Of a stretch of DNA of 64,000 nucleotides, positions 1-13,849 are shown in pieces. The notes below the pieces were generated by a model that searched no databases, had not been told where the DNA came from, and saw nothing but the letters and a program-made list of their open reading frames with translations. Source of the stretch: Lasiodiplodia sp. COLG20 (Eukaryota > Ascomycota > Dothideomycetes > Botryosphaeriales > Botryosphaeriaceae); assembly GCA_009801085.1 (NCBI GenBank), contig VNWV01000007.1, forward strand, positions 62,001-126,000, read 5' to 3'. A program made the position numbers and the translations under genes. Each line of letters opens with the position of its first letter. Within the stretch, counting starts at the first letter, position 1.

Positions 1-1452
1 CGGGAATTTCTCCACCACCTCCTTGACAAAAGAAATGACGTCCACCGCAGAGGCATTGTTGAAATCCGCAATGAACTCCATCAACGAGTCGACAACGCTG
101 GCGGCAACCTCGGAAAACTTGATGGCGCATTGGTGTATCGAGTGAATGAGCAGCGACCGATACTCGGTATTCTGAGCAATGTTAGTAAATTGAGGTATCA
201 TACCCTTAGCGATGCACGAACCTTCTCGTACTGTTCGTCCACAGTCTTCGACAGCTCCTTTTTGAGGAGCATGACAACTTCCTCCACGTTCTTGCTCGAC
301 ACCATCTCCATAGCGAGCTCCAAAGCCTTCTTGCGTACATCGATGTCAGTGCTGGAAAGAACACGGAGAATCTCCATGACCAGGTCGTCGAGAATGCCCT
401 CATTCTTCTGCCTCAATTGATCCACCTTCTCGAGGACAATAAGCTTTACGTTGTTGTCGGGTTCCTTGATGCTCAGCTCAATGAATTTGGCGGCGGCTGC
501 CTTGACGGCAACCGGGTTGTTGGTCAGAGCGGTAAGCGAAGACGCAGCCTCATACACGACGGTGGAAGTATTGGCTTCGAGAAGGTCGAAGATCAGGCGG
601 AGGTAGCGGGCCTGTGGATGGTTAATTCGGAGAATCTTGAAAACGGAAGCGCACCATTGCTGGGCATTCTGACCTTATTCTGGGGGTTGGCCACGGCGTC
701 CTTGCGGATGAACTCAAGCTCCGCAAGCTGCAGAAGCTCGTCTGCGTTGGGAATGCCATCAAAAACGCCGCTCAAGTATTCCAACGCTTTATCGTGGCTA
801 ATCGACGCCAGGGCTGCAAAAGCATTGCGCTTGCACGTGTGATCGTTTTCCTCCTCCAAAAAGTTCAGGAGAAGCTCGGGCGCATCGGGGATGAGAGCTT
901 CCAGGTGCTGGTATATCGACGCGATGGCAAAAACGGCGTTCTTACGGACGTAGGCGTGACGGTGCTCGAGACATTGCCTGGCGGGCTGAAGAAGGGGCTC
1001 GACGAGCTCGGCATCACGGAGCTTGCAGACGAAGCGGAGGGTGTTACCCCGGATGTACTCGTTGGGATGTTGCAGATCGAAGCGCATGCCGTTGCTGTGC
1101 TGCGTCAGATATAGGCTGGGCGCAGCTGGCACCAATTGAACACATACCAGACCAAGATCCATTCCTGCTTCAGCTTGCCATTGGCATCGTGCTTGGGGCA
1201 TATCTCGTAGTACAGGTACAGGAGCTTCTTGAGAGGCTTGCTCTTGGATGGCATGACGAATCGGATGATGTGCATGAGCAGACCAGGCATGGGGTCGCCA
1301 TTCAGCATGATGGTCAGGATCTTCTTCATTGTCTCGATCTTGGTCTCGTCGGAGCCCTTCTCAAGCTGCGTCTTGAGCTCCTGCAGCGTGGGCTGGTCGG
1401 CAGCATTGTCCTGGTGGACGAGGCTGTACGCATTATCCAGAAAGGTCGCCAT
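1..1452 (-). CDS. sec26: Coatomer subunit beta (COPI), N-terminal half; cut by the left edge
   Basis: Beta-COP subunit of the COPI coat, which drives retrograde Golgi-to-ER vesicle traffic. Exons on the minus strand are 1452-1148, 1094-674, 611-222 and 171-1, giving about 429 residues of a protein usually near 950. The start (MATFLDNAYSLVHQDN) and the stretch DLQHPNEYIRGNTLRF are characteristic of SEC26. The visible part is the alpha-helical adaptin-like HEAT trunk. Introns of 53, 62 and 50 nt are GT-AG; the third carries a TACTAAC branch site. The appendage domain lies outside the window. It is divergent from the Mago gene, with 451 bp between start codons. Identification rests on family recognition and is secure; the exact splice points are inferred from restoring conserved sequence. 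Confidence 0.95.
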
Positions 1453-1903
1453 TGTATCGGGCAGTAAGGGTGCCTAGGGGAAGGTTGTGGTGGGTACGCT
1501 GAGGTGGGCGACGAGCAGTTGCGTCGTGCTCCCGCGGCGGCCGTCAGCCGTTCGATGCGCAGTGGATGCTGCCCAGTGCGCGGGGCAGAGCTCGGAAGCG
1601 GAGGACGGGAGGCGGGAATGGACTGTGCAGACAGGTCCGAAGGTGTCCAGGGATGCGGCGGAAAGAGTGTCGTGGTGGTTCAAGCCGGGCGTGGGCAGTG
1701 GACAGTCGGATGCTGGACCCCTTGGCTCGTTCTTGAGGATCACCTCCAGGTGTTCACTACGACGCGCGATTGCGAATTTGGCCGATTCGCCTGCGCTCAC
1801 CGCCCGCCCGCCGCGCCGCGACAACCCTACCCAGCCGCGTCGCCTCTTAGCAACTCCATCCCATCCTGCCTGTGCGCCGTGCTTGCTCTGCGCTGCAGCA
1901 ACA

Positions 1904-2701
1904 ATGGCGCCCGACAACGACCAGTTCTATGTGCGCTACTAGTATGCTTCCCTTCTACGCTGCATCGCCCAGGCTCACGTGCTGACATGCTCCACAGCTC
2001 GGGTCACTCTGGGCGCTTCGGCCATGAGTTTCTTGGTATGCATCTTGTGCGGCCCTCAGGATCCTACGTGGGACTAATACGCCCTAGAGTTTGACTTCCG
2101 TACCGTTGGCGACGGCCGTAGTGCAACGGCGCGCTATGCCAACAACTCCAATTACCGCAACGACTCCCTGATCCGGAAAGAGAGTAGGTCTGCCATCTGC
2201 TTCCACACGCTGTGCTCAAGCTCACCACGGTGCCTGCAGTGTGCGTCAGCTCTACCATCATTGCTGAGATCAAGCGCATTATCAAGGAGAGCGAAATCAT
2301 GAAGTATGCAGTCCCGTCCGTCGATCTGGGTGCAGTTGCTGACTCCCGGCAGGGAAGATGATGCCAAATGGCCGCAGAAGAACAAAGATGGCCGTCAGGA
2401 GCTGGAGATCAAGCTGGGAAACGAACACATCTCCTTCGAGGTGAGATCTCCGAGCCGGAAGATGTCGGTGATATTTCTTCCACTAACATCCGCACGCAGA
2501 CGGCCAAGATTGGCTCGCTTGTCGACGTCACCGAGTCTGCGGATCCGGAGGGCCTCCGCGTTTTCTACTATCTTGTACAAGATCTGAAGGCGCTGGTGTT
2601 TTCGTTAATCTCGCTCCACTTCAAGGTTGGTCACTCCCGTTGCTGTTGTACATTGCTTCTCCGACTGAACACGCCTTGCGCAACAGATCAAGCCCATTTA
2701 A
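1904..2701 (+). CDS. mago: Mago nashi, exon-junction complex core subunit
   Basis: Mago pairs with Y14 and locks eIF4A3 on spliced mRNA. Exons: 1904-1941, 1998-2035, 2088-2183, 2240-2303, 2353-2440, 2500-2625 and 2687-2701, encoding 154 residues (usual size about 150). The product reads through all family hallmarks: [54 protein letters not shown] and the C-terminal HFKIKPI. The 4-residue-longer loop before RYANNSNY also occurs in other filamentous fungi, as I recall. Six introns interrupt only 465 coding bases, and the last exon is just 15 nt (IKPI plus stop). Start ATG 1904 is the only one that gives the conserved QFYVRYYSGHSG N-terminus. Confidence 0.96.
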
Positions 2702-3673
2702 GGCCTGTTATGGGCAGAGCAGAGTTGCCTGGGTGTCTCATCAGACTGCCTGGTCGTTGGCGGCTTGACGGGATGGAAAGAAAAGAGCGGCTCGAAATGA
2801 CAGCCCCAAAGGGAGCGTTCAAGAGGCCGCCCGATACAGTACCCATGACTTCGTACAAAACGCAAGTCATATGGCCGTGCTACTGCAGGTTAAAAGAAAA
2901 AAATCTAGATATCAGTTTGAGCCAAGAAAAGGCACAAGAGTTTCTTACACACGACCCACTCAGGATGGTCTGCACGAGGTGGGTGGAGAAGATCATCCAA
3001 AGCGGCACCTGCCACGGCAGCGCTAGCAGTGATGTCAGGGCGTTGTCCGATACAGCTCCGTTGCCCGAGATCGCAGCAGATTCCTCACAACTTCAGCGGT
3101 ATTTTTATTTTCCTTTAGCAACGTGGTGGCGCCTGGGAAGTAGCAAAGAGTTAAGGAGACTGAACAATAAGAACAGAGGCGCTCGCGTTGGCCTGCTAAG
3201 ACGCGTTGCCTTTTCTCTGCTTTCTGCTTGCTCGCCTGCTCTTGCAGCCACTCGACTGCTTAGCGCGGATAACGACGTTGCCCCTAATAGACTTGACGGG
3301 CACTAGATCAAGCGATCTTCGAACATCAATGCGGACCCAAGGGTGCTCTTGCGACGGACGAATGCATCGACCAACAGCGGGTTCGAGAAGTAGTTTGGAA
3401 CAAGCGCCGATGTCGTGGCAATATCTTTCCTCGAGCAGCTGCACGTGATGCTGATCGCTCTCAGTCCGCCGGGCGCCAGGCGCGCCCCCGCAAGGTCGAG
3501 GGCTGGCCGCGCCGCCGCGGTCTTTCCATCGACGCATCACCTCTCTCAGCCCACGATGGTCTATCCGGCCCGCAGCTGCAGTCTGATGTAGCTTCCCCGC
3601 CAACCGCTCCCTGGAATCGCTTACACCTCTCCTAATTTCTTCTCTGATGTTGCCGCGCATACAGTCTCCCTGA
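2702..3673. other. Intergenic, no gene seen
   Basis: This stretch lies between the Mago stop and the GID4 start. It should hold the Mago 3' UTR and the GID4 promoter and 5' UTR. Short open frames occur on both strands, but they overlap each other, have Arg/Ser-rich low-grade composition and show no family signature. Confidence 0.6.
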
Positions 3674-4865
3674 ATGTGCCCCGAGCCCTCTGAGATGCCT
3701 CTGCCGTCGGATCAAGATACCCTGTTGCCCTCGCCTCCGCCAGACCAGCTTTCCGGCCGCACGACATGCCCCCCGGAGACCTCCCGACCTCATGCACGCA
3801 CCCGCGACACCGCAATTGAAGCCAACACCTCCACTTCCTCCGACGCTCGTGCCGCACACCCTGAACCAACCTCTGTTATCGCCTCGCCGCCCGCTGACCA
3901 GGATAGCCGGCCGAATGTCGACCCACGGCAACCAGCACCTGCAAAACGAATGGATACCGACGACGACGGCCCGCTGAGGGACACTCCTAGTCCGGTCAGT
4001 GCCACGGGCGATACTGCCGAATGCGACCGCTCGTCACTGCAGAGTCCTGCGCTTCCCTCCACCGCCTCCGCCTCCTGGTATCCGAGCATGTACGGTTCGG
4101 CGTGGCCCGACCATCGGGTAAGACACATCGACACCTTCTCGGCTGGACTGAGCCGTAACTGATTTGCACGCGCGCAGTTCCTCCCTAATTCCACTTCCTC
4201 CTTCCTCCGTCCCGGCAGCAAATTCAAGGGCACGCAACAGTCCGATCGTCAAGTGTACGAGGTGCAGGTGGAGATTAAGTACGTGGACATGGACTCGCAC
4301 TGTCTGTGCGGATACCTGCGCATCCAAGGTACGTAGTCTGGTCCGTTATTCGACATGTCTCGACTAACGGTTACGCCCGGTAGGCCTAACGGACGACCAC
4401 CCTACGCTCACCACATATTTTGAGGGTGAGATCATCGGCACAAAATACACCTTCCAAACCAACCGGCCAGAATGGGGTTCAAACGAGAAAGTAGACATGC
4501 AGCACTGGGGCCGTTTTCCGGCATGGCGGCCGCTCGCCAAACAGGCCAAGCGCGCCGATTTCACATACAAGAACTTCGCTCAGCGCGAGAATCTCTTCAT
4601 GCGATGGAAAGAACACTTCCTCGTTCCGGACCATACGGTCCGCACCATTTCTGGTGCCAGCTTTGAGGGCTTCTACTACATCTGCTTCAGCCAAGTCACC
4701 GGGAAAATCAGCGGAATCTACTTCCACGCCAAAAGCGAAAAGTGAGTATATGCGTTTGCGACAGGCGGCCTCGAGCAGCATGCTTACGTTCGACGCAGGT
4801 ATCAACAACTGGATTTGGAGCATGTCGATGATCACGGGTGCATGGGCGCAATTGAGTTTCGATGA
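3674..4865 (+). CDS. gid4: GID/CTLH ubiquitin-ligase substrate receptor Vid24/Gid4
   Basis: GID4 is the Pro/N-degron receptor of the GID (CTLH) E3 ligase, which in yeast destroys gluconeogenic enzymes after glucose return. Exons: 3674-4117, 4178-4328, 4384-4741 and 4799-4865, total 339 residues. Residues 1-148 are a disordered Pro/Ser/Thr/Asp-rich leader. The Vid24 beta-barrel follows: FLRPGSKFKGTQQS, a VEIKYVDMDSHCLCGYLRIQGL strand pair (quoted in parts), then HPTLTTYFEGEIIG, the WGRFPAW turn, ISGASFEGFYYICF and the closing DHGCMGAIEFR. All are hallmarks of the family. An internal ATG at 3692 is an equally plausible start because the leader is not conserved. Three introns of 60, 55 and 57 nt. 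Confidence 0.93.
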
Positions 4866-5294
4866 AGTGACGAATGACGATTAGCGCTTGCATATTGGGC
4901 GAGGCCGGACAGCATCCTGCTGCGCACGGACTTATGTGACTTTCAAGGGCTGTTTTCGAAGGGCATTGCGTTTATATCATCCTTGGCTTTGGTTTCTCCT
5001 GGGACAGGTCTTCGGAGGTGGATCTGGGTTTCTCTTTCTTTCTCTGTAGGATGTATAACACTTCTAGGTATCGGCGTGCACATAAAGCAAAACCTGCTTT
5101 ATCGGAATTGAGGGTATTGCTTTCTTTTGCGCTGCAAGAACGCTCCGATGGTTATGCGTGATTGGCCGTATCTTGTATTGCCGCTTCGGGACGATGAGTC
5201 GCGTCCTGGTGGCACCGGCCACTTCTTAATTTTCCGCCGAGTCATCGACGGCGCAACGCTTTGCCGTCACCACCGCACTTCACCATCGTCGAAC

Positions 5295-6437
<1,143 letters not shown>

Positions 6438-6603
6438 GTGATTCATATGTGATGCCGTTTCCCTAGCCGAAGCTGATCTATTGAGAAGACTTAAAGGTCT
6501 CAAGGATAAAAGTTACTTAGAAGCATGAACATGAAGTGTTTTTCCGGTGAACCCAAAATAACGCCGCGCTGTAACCACAGTGATTATGCAATTCCTCAGG
6601 ATA

Positions 6604-7574
6604 TCACTCGTCGATGCCTCCCCATTCCTCATTTTCATCCTGGCCATTGTGCTCTCCTTCGCTTTTCTTAGGGTTATTCCAGTCCTCCAGCCGTTCGTCT
6701 TCCTCTAGCGTCTCCTTCACACGAACCCGGATCGCTTTGGTCACACTCTTCTCCCCAAGCTCGCGGAGCGGCGCTAGAACTTGTTCAAGCGGCAGGCCAC
6801 TGTCCCTCGCCTCATCTACCTTATCCAGCTCATCGATGTAGATATCAAGGACGTGCAGGCGCAGTCCATTCGGCACTTTTGGATCGGTAGGGTTCAACGG
6901 CGTCTCGCGTAGGATGTCGAGGTACCTTTCGAGCGCATCGGCCTTTTGCCAGTGCTGGCGCGCGAAGAGGCGGAACGAAGCGTGTAGGTACTGGCGGACG
7001 AGGAACAGGAACTTGTCCATCCTGGAAGTTTCCGATTTACACACGATCAGCGATCACACTCGCCTATTCTCACCGATCCCACATCTTCCTCTAATGGAGA
7101 CATGGTTTGATCCATACCTTAACCGATCAATTCCCACCCACTCCCTTGCCATCGTCTTCCAAAACGCGTCCTGGAAGTCTAGCGCGGTATCGAGAGGAAG
7201 GATGTCGATGAGCGCCGCGAGTTCGATGGCCAGCTGCTGCTGCGTCCGCGGCTTGTCGCTCTGCCACATGCAGAAGAATAGGCCCTTCCATAGCTTGAGC
7301 AGCTCGACCTCCGATAAACCTGTCCGTCCGTCGAGATACCGCTTCAGGCTGTCGAGAGCTTTGTCACGAATGCGCTTGTCTGGACGTGGGGGAAAAGACA
7401 ACCGGTCCGCGTTAGTTTTCTGTTTTTTATGTTTTTTTTTTTTTTTTGGAAAAGGCTTTTGGCGGATGCGCGACAGGTGATGGTGGCGGAGATGGTGATA
7501 GCGTGATACGCACCATTCGCGGCGAGCTGCCGTATGAAGGGGCTATTTTGTGAGGTAGCGGCCGGTGTTGCCAT
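6604..7574 (-). CDS. rrp1: Ribosomal RNA processing protein 1 (Rrp1/NOP52)
   Basis: Nucleolar protein needed for 27S pre-rRNA to 25S processing. Exons 7574-7514, 7379-7118 and 7021-6604 give 246 residues. The N-terminal helical Nop52 domain is clear: FIRQLAANDKRIRDKALDSL, LKLWKGLFFCMWQSDKP, WVGIDRLRMDKFLFLVRQYL and GLRLHVLDIYIDELDK. The C-terminus is acidic (EDERLEDWNN to the final EEWGGIDE), as in short fungal Rrp1 proteins. Intron 1 (134 nt) contains a 16-nt homopolymer tract (T on the plus strand at 7432-7447). Joining exons restores a codon at each boundary (AAT-GAC and AGG-ATG). Confidence 0.94.
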
Positions 7575-10500
7575 GGTGAGGAGTGTATGCGGATCTTGCT
7601 GGCAGGAAAGAGAGACGCGCTTGTCTGCGATGCAAGAGACAGCGAAAAGTTGTTATCGATAAGCAGAGCGGTGCACGGGCCGTGTCCCCGCTGTCAGGCT
7701 GTGCATGCCCTTCCCCACCGGCCCATGACGACGTCCTTGCCTGGGAGCTCCTCAAAATCATGGGTCAAGATTATCGTTCAATATTCCCAGCCTTATCCAG
7801 ACAAGCCAGAGCGCAAGAATAAAGAGGGATCTTACACTCTCCGAACCAGCCCTCGCTGTTACAATCGCGAAGCGACAAGGGAGGTCATGCAGCTACACAG
7901 ACGGAACAAAGTTGCTGGTCCTCATTCACTGCAGTCTACGACTATTAACGCTGAGTTCTCAGTCCATCACAGTCATTGGAGATAACTACATATACATTCT
8001 TCCCGGCACCTGTGCCGCCCTTCCCCTGTCCTTCGCCAGCAGTTCCATCGCAGATTGATGCACTGCCACTCACCCCAGAAGCATAGTCTCTTCAGTCTAA
8101 TATCGAGCACTTCATGACTGAAATGCTATTCTAGACGCCCACCAGTTGACTCAACCTGGCGTCGAGAAGCACTGGCCGCGCTTGCCCAATCAGGAATGTA
8201 ACAGCATCTTAGTAGACCTTGGAAAGGAATCTTCCGGTGGGGTCATTCCACTTCATGGAGCCATGCAAAAAGACAGAATCAGCAGACGGAAGTAAAATGC
8301 AAAAGAAACACAAATCAACACGGGAGCGTTTGCCCCGTCCCACGCTAATCACCTAACGAGAGCGGAAAGTGTTGGGAACACATGTAAGCCATTATTCTAG
8401 GACGAACACCCCTTGCATCCACCTTATACTTTCTAGTTGAGAAAAATCTCCCGGAAAAGCGACTAGCCAATTTAGGACCGCGTGGATGGAATTTATGAGC
8501 GGTAAGTTTGCAAGTGAATAATCGAGCTGTTGGGTTTTGGGTGGACTAACGACATTGGCGTACACCATTGTGGGCCCCAACGTCCATCACCACCCCACAC
8601 CATCCCTTGATAAATACGTCGCGGGAGAAGAAAGCATTAGTAAATGCTGACTGAAAATCACTCACTGAAGAATACGAACAGCCATTGGTAACCGCACCCG
8701 TTCTCTAGCTGACCTCCCTCATCGTTAATGGATAGGAACACCAGACGCTGTCAGACGGATTCTCGACGGGTGATGGATAATTTCGAGGAAAGATACATTC
8801 TTCAGGACGGGCGGGGAGTCCTATACGACCGAAGACGTCCGGCCAAGCCTCACACTAGCTAAGCATGGAACCAAGGGCGACGACATTCAGGCTAAAAGAA
8901 GATGTGTTTGTTCGGGTCCACCAAGGATAACGGGCCGGCCCTTCGTATTCAGCACTGCTACCGGATTCCCGATTTTCTGTGGTGTCGGCGTGCCGACAGA
9001 CGGCTAATGTCGACCGGATGGAAAAACGCTCCCGATCTTGCAGGAGCATCCGACGGGCCCACCTCTTCCGTTTGATCGACGATAGAAAAGGAAATAGAAC
9101 GTAACTCGGTCAATCAACAGCTTCTATCCGTTGGAATGTAGCAGCTCTTTTCTTTTCCTTTTCCCCCCTTTGCGATACTCTCCAGTCAAGTCCAGGATCG
9201 CTCAACTTTCTGCCCGGCCCATGGATTACTGGGACGACGCCGTCTTCGCTTACTGTTGCCACGTCCAAGCATCCATATGCAATCAGTCGAGGCGTTGGGG
9301 CGGACGAAGCGTTAAGAAGAAGAAAAAACTGCACAGCCGTGCGCGGCCTGTCACCTCACTCTCCCTTGCCAAGCGTTTGCTATGCGAACCGTTGCCTTAG
9401 ACAGCCAATGGCTCGGGGCGGGGGCGGGAGACGGGGCCAAGTCTGTCACCCCTGCACAGGTAGAGGCCTCGAACCACCATCAACAACTCCCGATGGCAGA
9501 GTGCCGACCGCGTGGTGTCGGATACGAGAAGACGATACGCCCGAGCGATGGCCAAAAGTTTTCCGGCAATAATGCACATGCACAGCCAAGAAGTTCTCGA
9601 CTGCACGTGGCGAGAGGGCGCGGGCGTTTCCGCCCAAGGATGGTAGGAAGGCCGCAGCGCAAACGGGAAGAGCTGGGCGCATGGTGAGACTTCGCCGTCA
9701 TTCCAGTTTCCACATCTGGGCGAAGGATTCTCGTCGAGAGCCGGGCGGTGTGAAAGAGCAGGCTCGCGGGCCGTGATAGTGCCGGCCGTGGTCGTGTGAG
9801 CCGTGCGAAATGCTGGGCAAAGCGTGGCAACAAGCTTAGATGCGCCACCAAGCGCGAGATCGACGCGGCCGGCGACGCCCCATTGGCCAATCTGGCAACG
9901 AAGCCGACGACGGCGCATGCAACACCAAAGTTTTTGGGCTGCTCTTGCACGGCTTCGTCAACCCCGTCTGCAACCAGACGAGCGGGCGGCGGGCGGCGGT
10001 GGACATGGTTTGATTGCGAGCTGCCGCAGCGTCGCATTCAGAAGTGGGTCGGCGCGGAGGCGGGTCGGCCTGAGCGCGAATGCGGCAAGGCAAGCGCCGT
10101 CTCCCCAGCTGGAGTCGACGATTGTGTGGGCGGAACCCGGAGCGCGAGTGGAGCCTCTCCATCATGCTCCCACGGGCAGCAACTGCAGCGCCGCGCAACG
10201 GGCCCGTGCCAAGACCGCGAACGGAGGCGCTCGGGCCCGCGCCATTGGGCGTTGGGGCGTTATCGCCCAGCACTCGACTGATGCTCAGCTTCTCTGCCGG
10301 TCGCATGCAGGCAGCGGAGGCTGCTGCTCGGGTGCATGTGCGTCTAAAACCGGGCCCGAGCGCGAGCGGCTGATGGCTGACGGCAGGGGCGTCATGCGGC
10401 GCCTGGCCGTAAGTTCCCACTCCGACGAATCTCTTGTCGCGGCTTGCCACCACTCCAAGACCCATTATCGCTGCAGTGCGAGGGAGGGGCCCCGCGTCCC

Positions 10501-11040
10501 CAGTGCAAAATTCGCGCACCCACTGGAGCCTCGCGGCGGTCAGGCGTTAGCACGGTTGGGGCGAATCGCAAATGTCAGTCGACTGGCCGCGAGCCGTGGG
10601 CGACGGCGCATGCGGCGGGGTCCCCGGCCTGGAGCGCGCGGAGTTCGTGGTGCCATTGCGGTGCGGCGACTCCAGGGAGGCGCGCTAGGCAAGCACTCGA
10701 TACCGTAAGATACCAGCATGCAGCGCCTTTGTCGTCTGGTACGGCAGCCAAGTGCGGCTAGCCCGCAGAGCCCCGCGGTGGGTCAAGCTTTGCGGCGACG
10801 CGGCACAGCGCTTGTTACGGCTTGGTCAGATTTCCAACGGGCCGTATCGATGCAACCTGCCTCAACTCTCCTACGTCATCGGGTAAGCGCAGCAGGCTGG
10901 CTTCCCACGGCTGGGTCATACCCCATGAACCACCGGTGTGGTGCCTCCGCTCAACGCGCCTGGATGTCCATGCCTTTTAAGTAGCTCGACTCCCCCGGCC
11001 TTTTCTCCTGCAACCGCCTTACTGCCTTCCATTCTGCACC
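7575..11040. other. 3.5-kb gene-free region; GC-rich from about 9.7 kb
   Basis: This is the largest gene-free interval in the window. I see no conserved coding segment, tRNA or transposon end. From about 9.7 kb the DNA becomes GC-rich and stop-poor, so long frames open on both strands over the same bases. That is the expected result of composition, not of coding. A CRE-like TACGTCA occurs at 10872-10878, about 165 bp before the transporter start. The region probably holds the RRP1 promoter and a long 5' regulatory region for the transporter, and may include non-coding transcripts. Confidence 0.5.
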
Positions 11041-12829
11041 ATGGCTCCCTCCTCGTCAGACGACTTGCGCAACCTGCAGCACGGCAGCGTCGCCTCCAAG
11101 GCCGTCTCCAAGCTGTCGGACGACACTTCCAGCAACGAGCGCCATGAAGTCCTGAACGAGAAGCCGGGCGAGGCCAAGGCCTACCGCGAGAAGCAGGCCA
11201 TCAATGATCGCGTTCCCACCATCACCGAGGATGATCCTGAGGTCTACGCCCATCTGGGCTTCTGCTACCCTACTTGGTACAAGTGGTACATTCTCACCGT
11301 CATCTTCGTCATCCAGTCTTCCATGAACTTCAACGCCAGCATCTACGCCAACGGCACCGGCGGCCTCGAGGAGGAATTCGGCATCAGCGCTCAGGCCGCC
11401 CGCACCGGCCAGCTGATCTTCCTTGTTGCTTACGCCTTCGGCTGCGAACTTTGGGCTCCCTGGTCCGAGGAGTACGGGCGCAGGCCGATCCTCCAGTGGT
11501 CTCTCGGCCTCGTCAACCTGTGGTCCATTCCTTGCGCTGTCGCTCCTAACTTCGGCACCATCCTCGTCTGCCGCTTCCTGGGCGGTCTTTCGTCCGCCGG
11601 CGGTTCCGTCACGCTGGGTATGGTTGCCGACATGTGGCAGCCTGATGACCAGCACTTCGCTGTCGCCTACGTCGTCTTCTCTTCCGTCGGCGGCTCCGTC
11701 ATCGGTCCCATCGTTGGAGGTTTTGCCCAGACGTACCTTAGCTGGCACTGGGTGTTCTGGCTGCAGCTGATCTTCGGCGGCGCCACCCAGCTTCTCCATT
11801 TCTTCACCGTCAAGGAGACTAGGGCCACTGTGCTCATGAACCGCTACGCCGCGAAGCTCCGCAAGGACGGTAATGCAAACGCCTACACTGCCGATGAGCT
11901 TGAGAAGCTCCGCGTCAAGGAGTCTGGAGTCTGGAACATCGATGGTCTGCCTCTGAAGGAGATTGTTACCATCTGGATCCGTCCTTTCAAGATGTTCTTG
12001 ACTGAACCCATTGTTCTCTTCTTGTCTCTGCTCTCCGGTTTCAGTGACGCTCTCATCTTCACTTTCCTCGAGTCTTATTCACCGGTGTTCAAACAGTGGG
12101 GCTTCAGCACTATCGACATTGGTCTTGCCTTCATCCCGTAAGTAACTGCAGCCAGTCCAGTACATTTCCCGGCTAACAGTGTGGTTCCTGCAGCCTTCTC
12201 GTCGGCTACTTCATCGCCTGGTTCTCTTTCTTCCCCTGGTTCATCAAACAGAGAAAGATGATCAAGAACGGCACCGACCATCCTGAATACCGCCTGAAAT
12301 GGCTTCTCTTCACCGCTCCTCTCGAGACCATTGGACTGTTTGGCTTCGCTTGGAGCAGCATGGGGCCGGACTACAACCACTGGATTGTGCCCTTGATATT
12401 TTCCGCCTTTGTCGGTGTCGCAAACTATGCCATTTACATGGCCACCATCGACTACATGGTTGCCGCATACGGTCCCTACGCTGCTTCGGCTACAGGTGGA
12501 AACGGCTTCGCTCGTGACTTCCTTGCCGGTATCGCCGCTCTCTACGCCACGCCTCGTAAGTCTTTTATCGGATCCTGCTGTCCGTCAACTCGTATGCTAA
12601 CCTTGACGTAGTGTACACCAATATTGGCGAAGCACCCAAAAACCTCGCTTACGCCTCGACTATCCTTGCTTGTCTTGCCATATGCGTCACGATTCCCATC
12701 TATGTCTTCTACTGGAAGGGCCCTGCGATTCGTGCCCGCTCCAAGTTCGCCCAGGAGATTGGTGCTGACAGAGAGCAGCACCAGGGTAAGAGGCGCGCAT
12801 CACACACTCCGAAGCCGGAGCATGTGTAA
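11041..12829 (+). CDS. MFS transporter, DHA1-type drug:H+ antiporter family
   Basis: A plasma-membrane proton antiporter of the 12-TM DHA1 class, predicted to export drugs, polyamines or small metabolites; the substrate is unknown. Exons 11041-12137, 12194-12555 and 12612-12829 give 558 residues. A cytosolic leader of about 85 residues precedes TM1 (WYKWYILTVIFVIQSSMNF). The loop 2-3 signature is present (PWSEEYGRRPILQ), as is the TM5 antiporter-like motif region (GGSVIGPIVGGFAQTYLSW). The second six-TM half begins in the FLTEPIVLFLSLLSGF helix. Both introns are 56 nt and fall between or in second-half helices. It stands alone without biosynthetic neighbours, so no pathway can be inferred. 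Confidence 0.9.
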
Positions 12830-13849
12830 AGGCAGCCCACTCTGTTCCGCGGACGTATTCTACCATTCTCTCATCGCCGCTCCTGGGTTCCACGTCACCT
12901 CAAGTCTCAAATCCCCCAAGAGAGACATAGATCCACATTGGATAGACTCGCTTTCTTGTCTTTAGTAGATCACGAGGCAAAGAGCGGCACTTATTGTTTT
13001 CTATTTTTTATGGGTTCACATTATAATCTTTTATTGATCACAGGACATGAAAGTCTGAGGGTTATCACGACGTCATGTATGGAAGGAACACGTTGGGTGA
13101 GGTGGACATACCATGGCAGGGAACACGCCAGGGCAGCCGTCTCGAACAAAGGCATGGCATTCGGAACGTAAAAGGTTTCGCATTGTCCGGGAAGCTCTGT
13201 TGCAGTGCGGGGGATTAATTATACCCGAGGGTGATGGTCAAATGGAATATAGTAGTGCGCCTGCACCATTCGGATAAGACAAAATAAAGAAATCAAAAAG
13301 TTTTCATAAAGCCATTCTAGTTTGGCTCAGTGGGAGTCAGGGATAATCGTGAATTATTCTGGATATGATCACAAGCGTTCAGGCTTTGCATATCATCGAA
13401 GATAGAAATTCCTTTTCGGCAACCCATGATTTCCTTACTAGAAGAGAATCATGAACAGCAAAAAAAAGGAAGAAAAAGGAGAAGAAAAAACCGTGTTTTC
13501 CTTTCTGCAATCATCTCGAAAAATCTAGTCGTAGCGGAGAGTTAAAGATAGCAGAAGCCACTAAGAACAAAGCTCCTGCAGCTAATCAACTCGTTCGCTA
13601 AAAGGCGACGCCAAACTCCGTCATGATACTGTGCCGTCTTCGTTGCTAGTTTTTGACCATAGGAAATCTTTCTCCTACTGAAAATCTCTAGGCGCCTTGT
13701 CCTTCGGCAAAAGGCCTGGGTCTCAATGATACTCCGTCCGTTTCTCCAGGATGCCCTTGAAACAGATATTGAAACAGAAATACAAATGCCGAGTCCATTG
13801 AACATTGAAATGCCGAACTTAGTTGCACTATCCTGGCTCAAACGCCAGC
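12830..13849. other. Intergenic, no gene seen
   Basis: This is the tail-to-tail interval between the transporter and the small Cys-rich gene. The DNA turns A/T-rich (A-runs near 13460-13490), as expected for 3' untranslated regions. No conserved frame was found. Confidence 0.55.

Noticed and set aside
3196..3660. 154-codon minus-strand frame between Mago and GID4
   Set aside because: Arg/Gly-rich, no family features, overlaps other frames; looks like promoter DNA of GID4.
9803..10708. 301-codon open frame on the plus strand, with a 227-codon frame on the other strand over the same DNA
   Set aside because: Very GC-rich DNA lacks stop codons on all frames. The translation is Arg/Ala/Gly-rich with no domain, and the two frames cannot both be genes.
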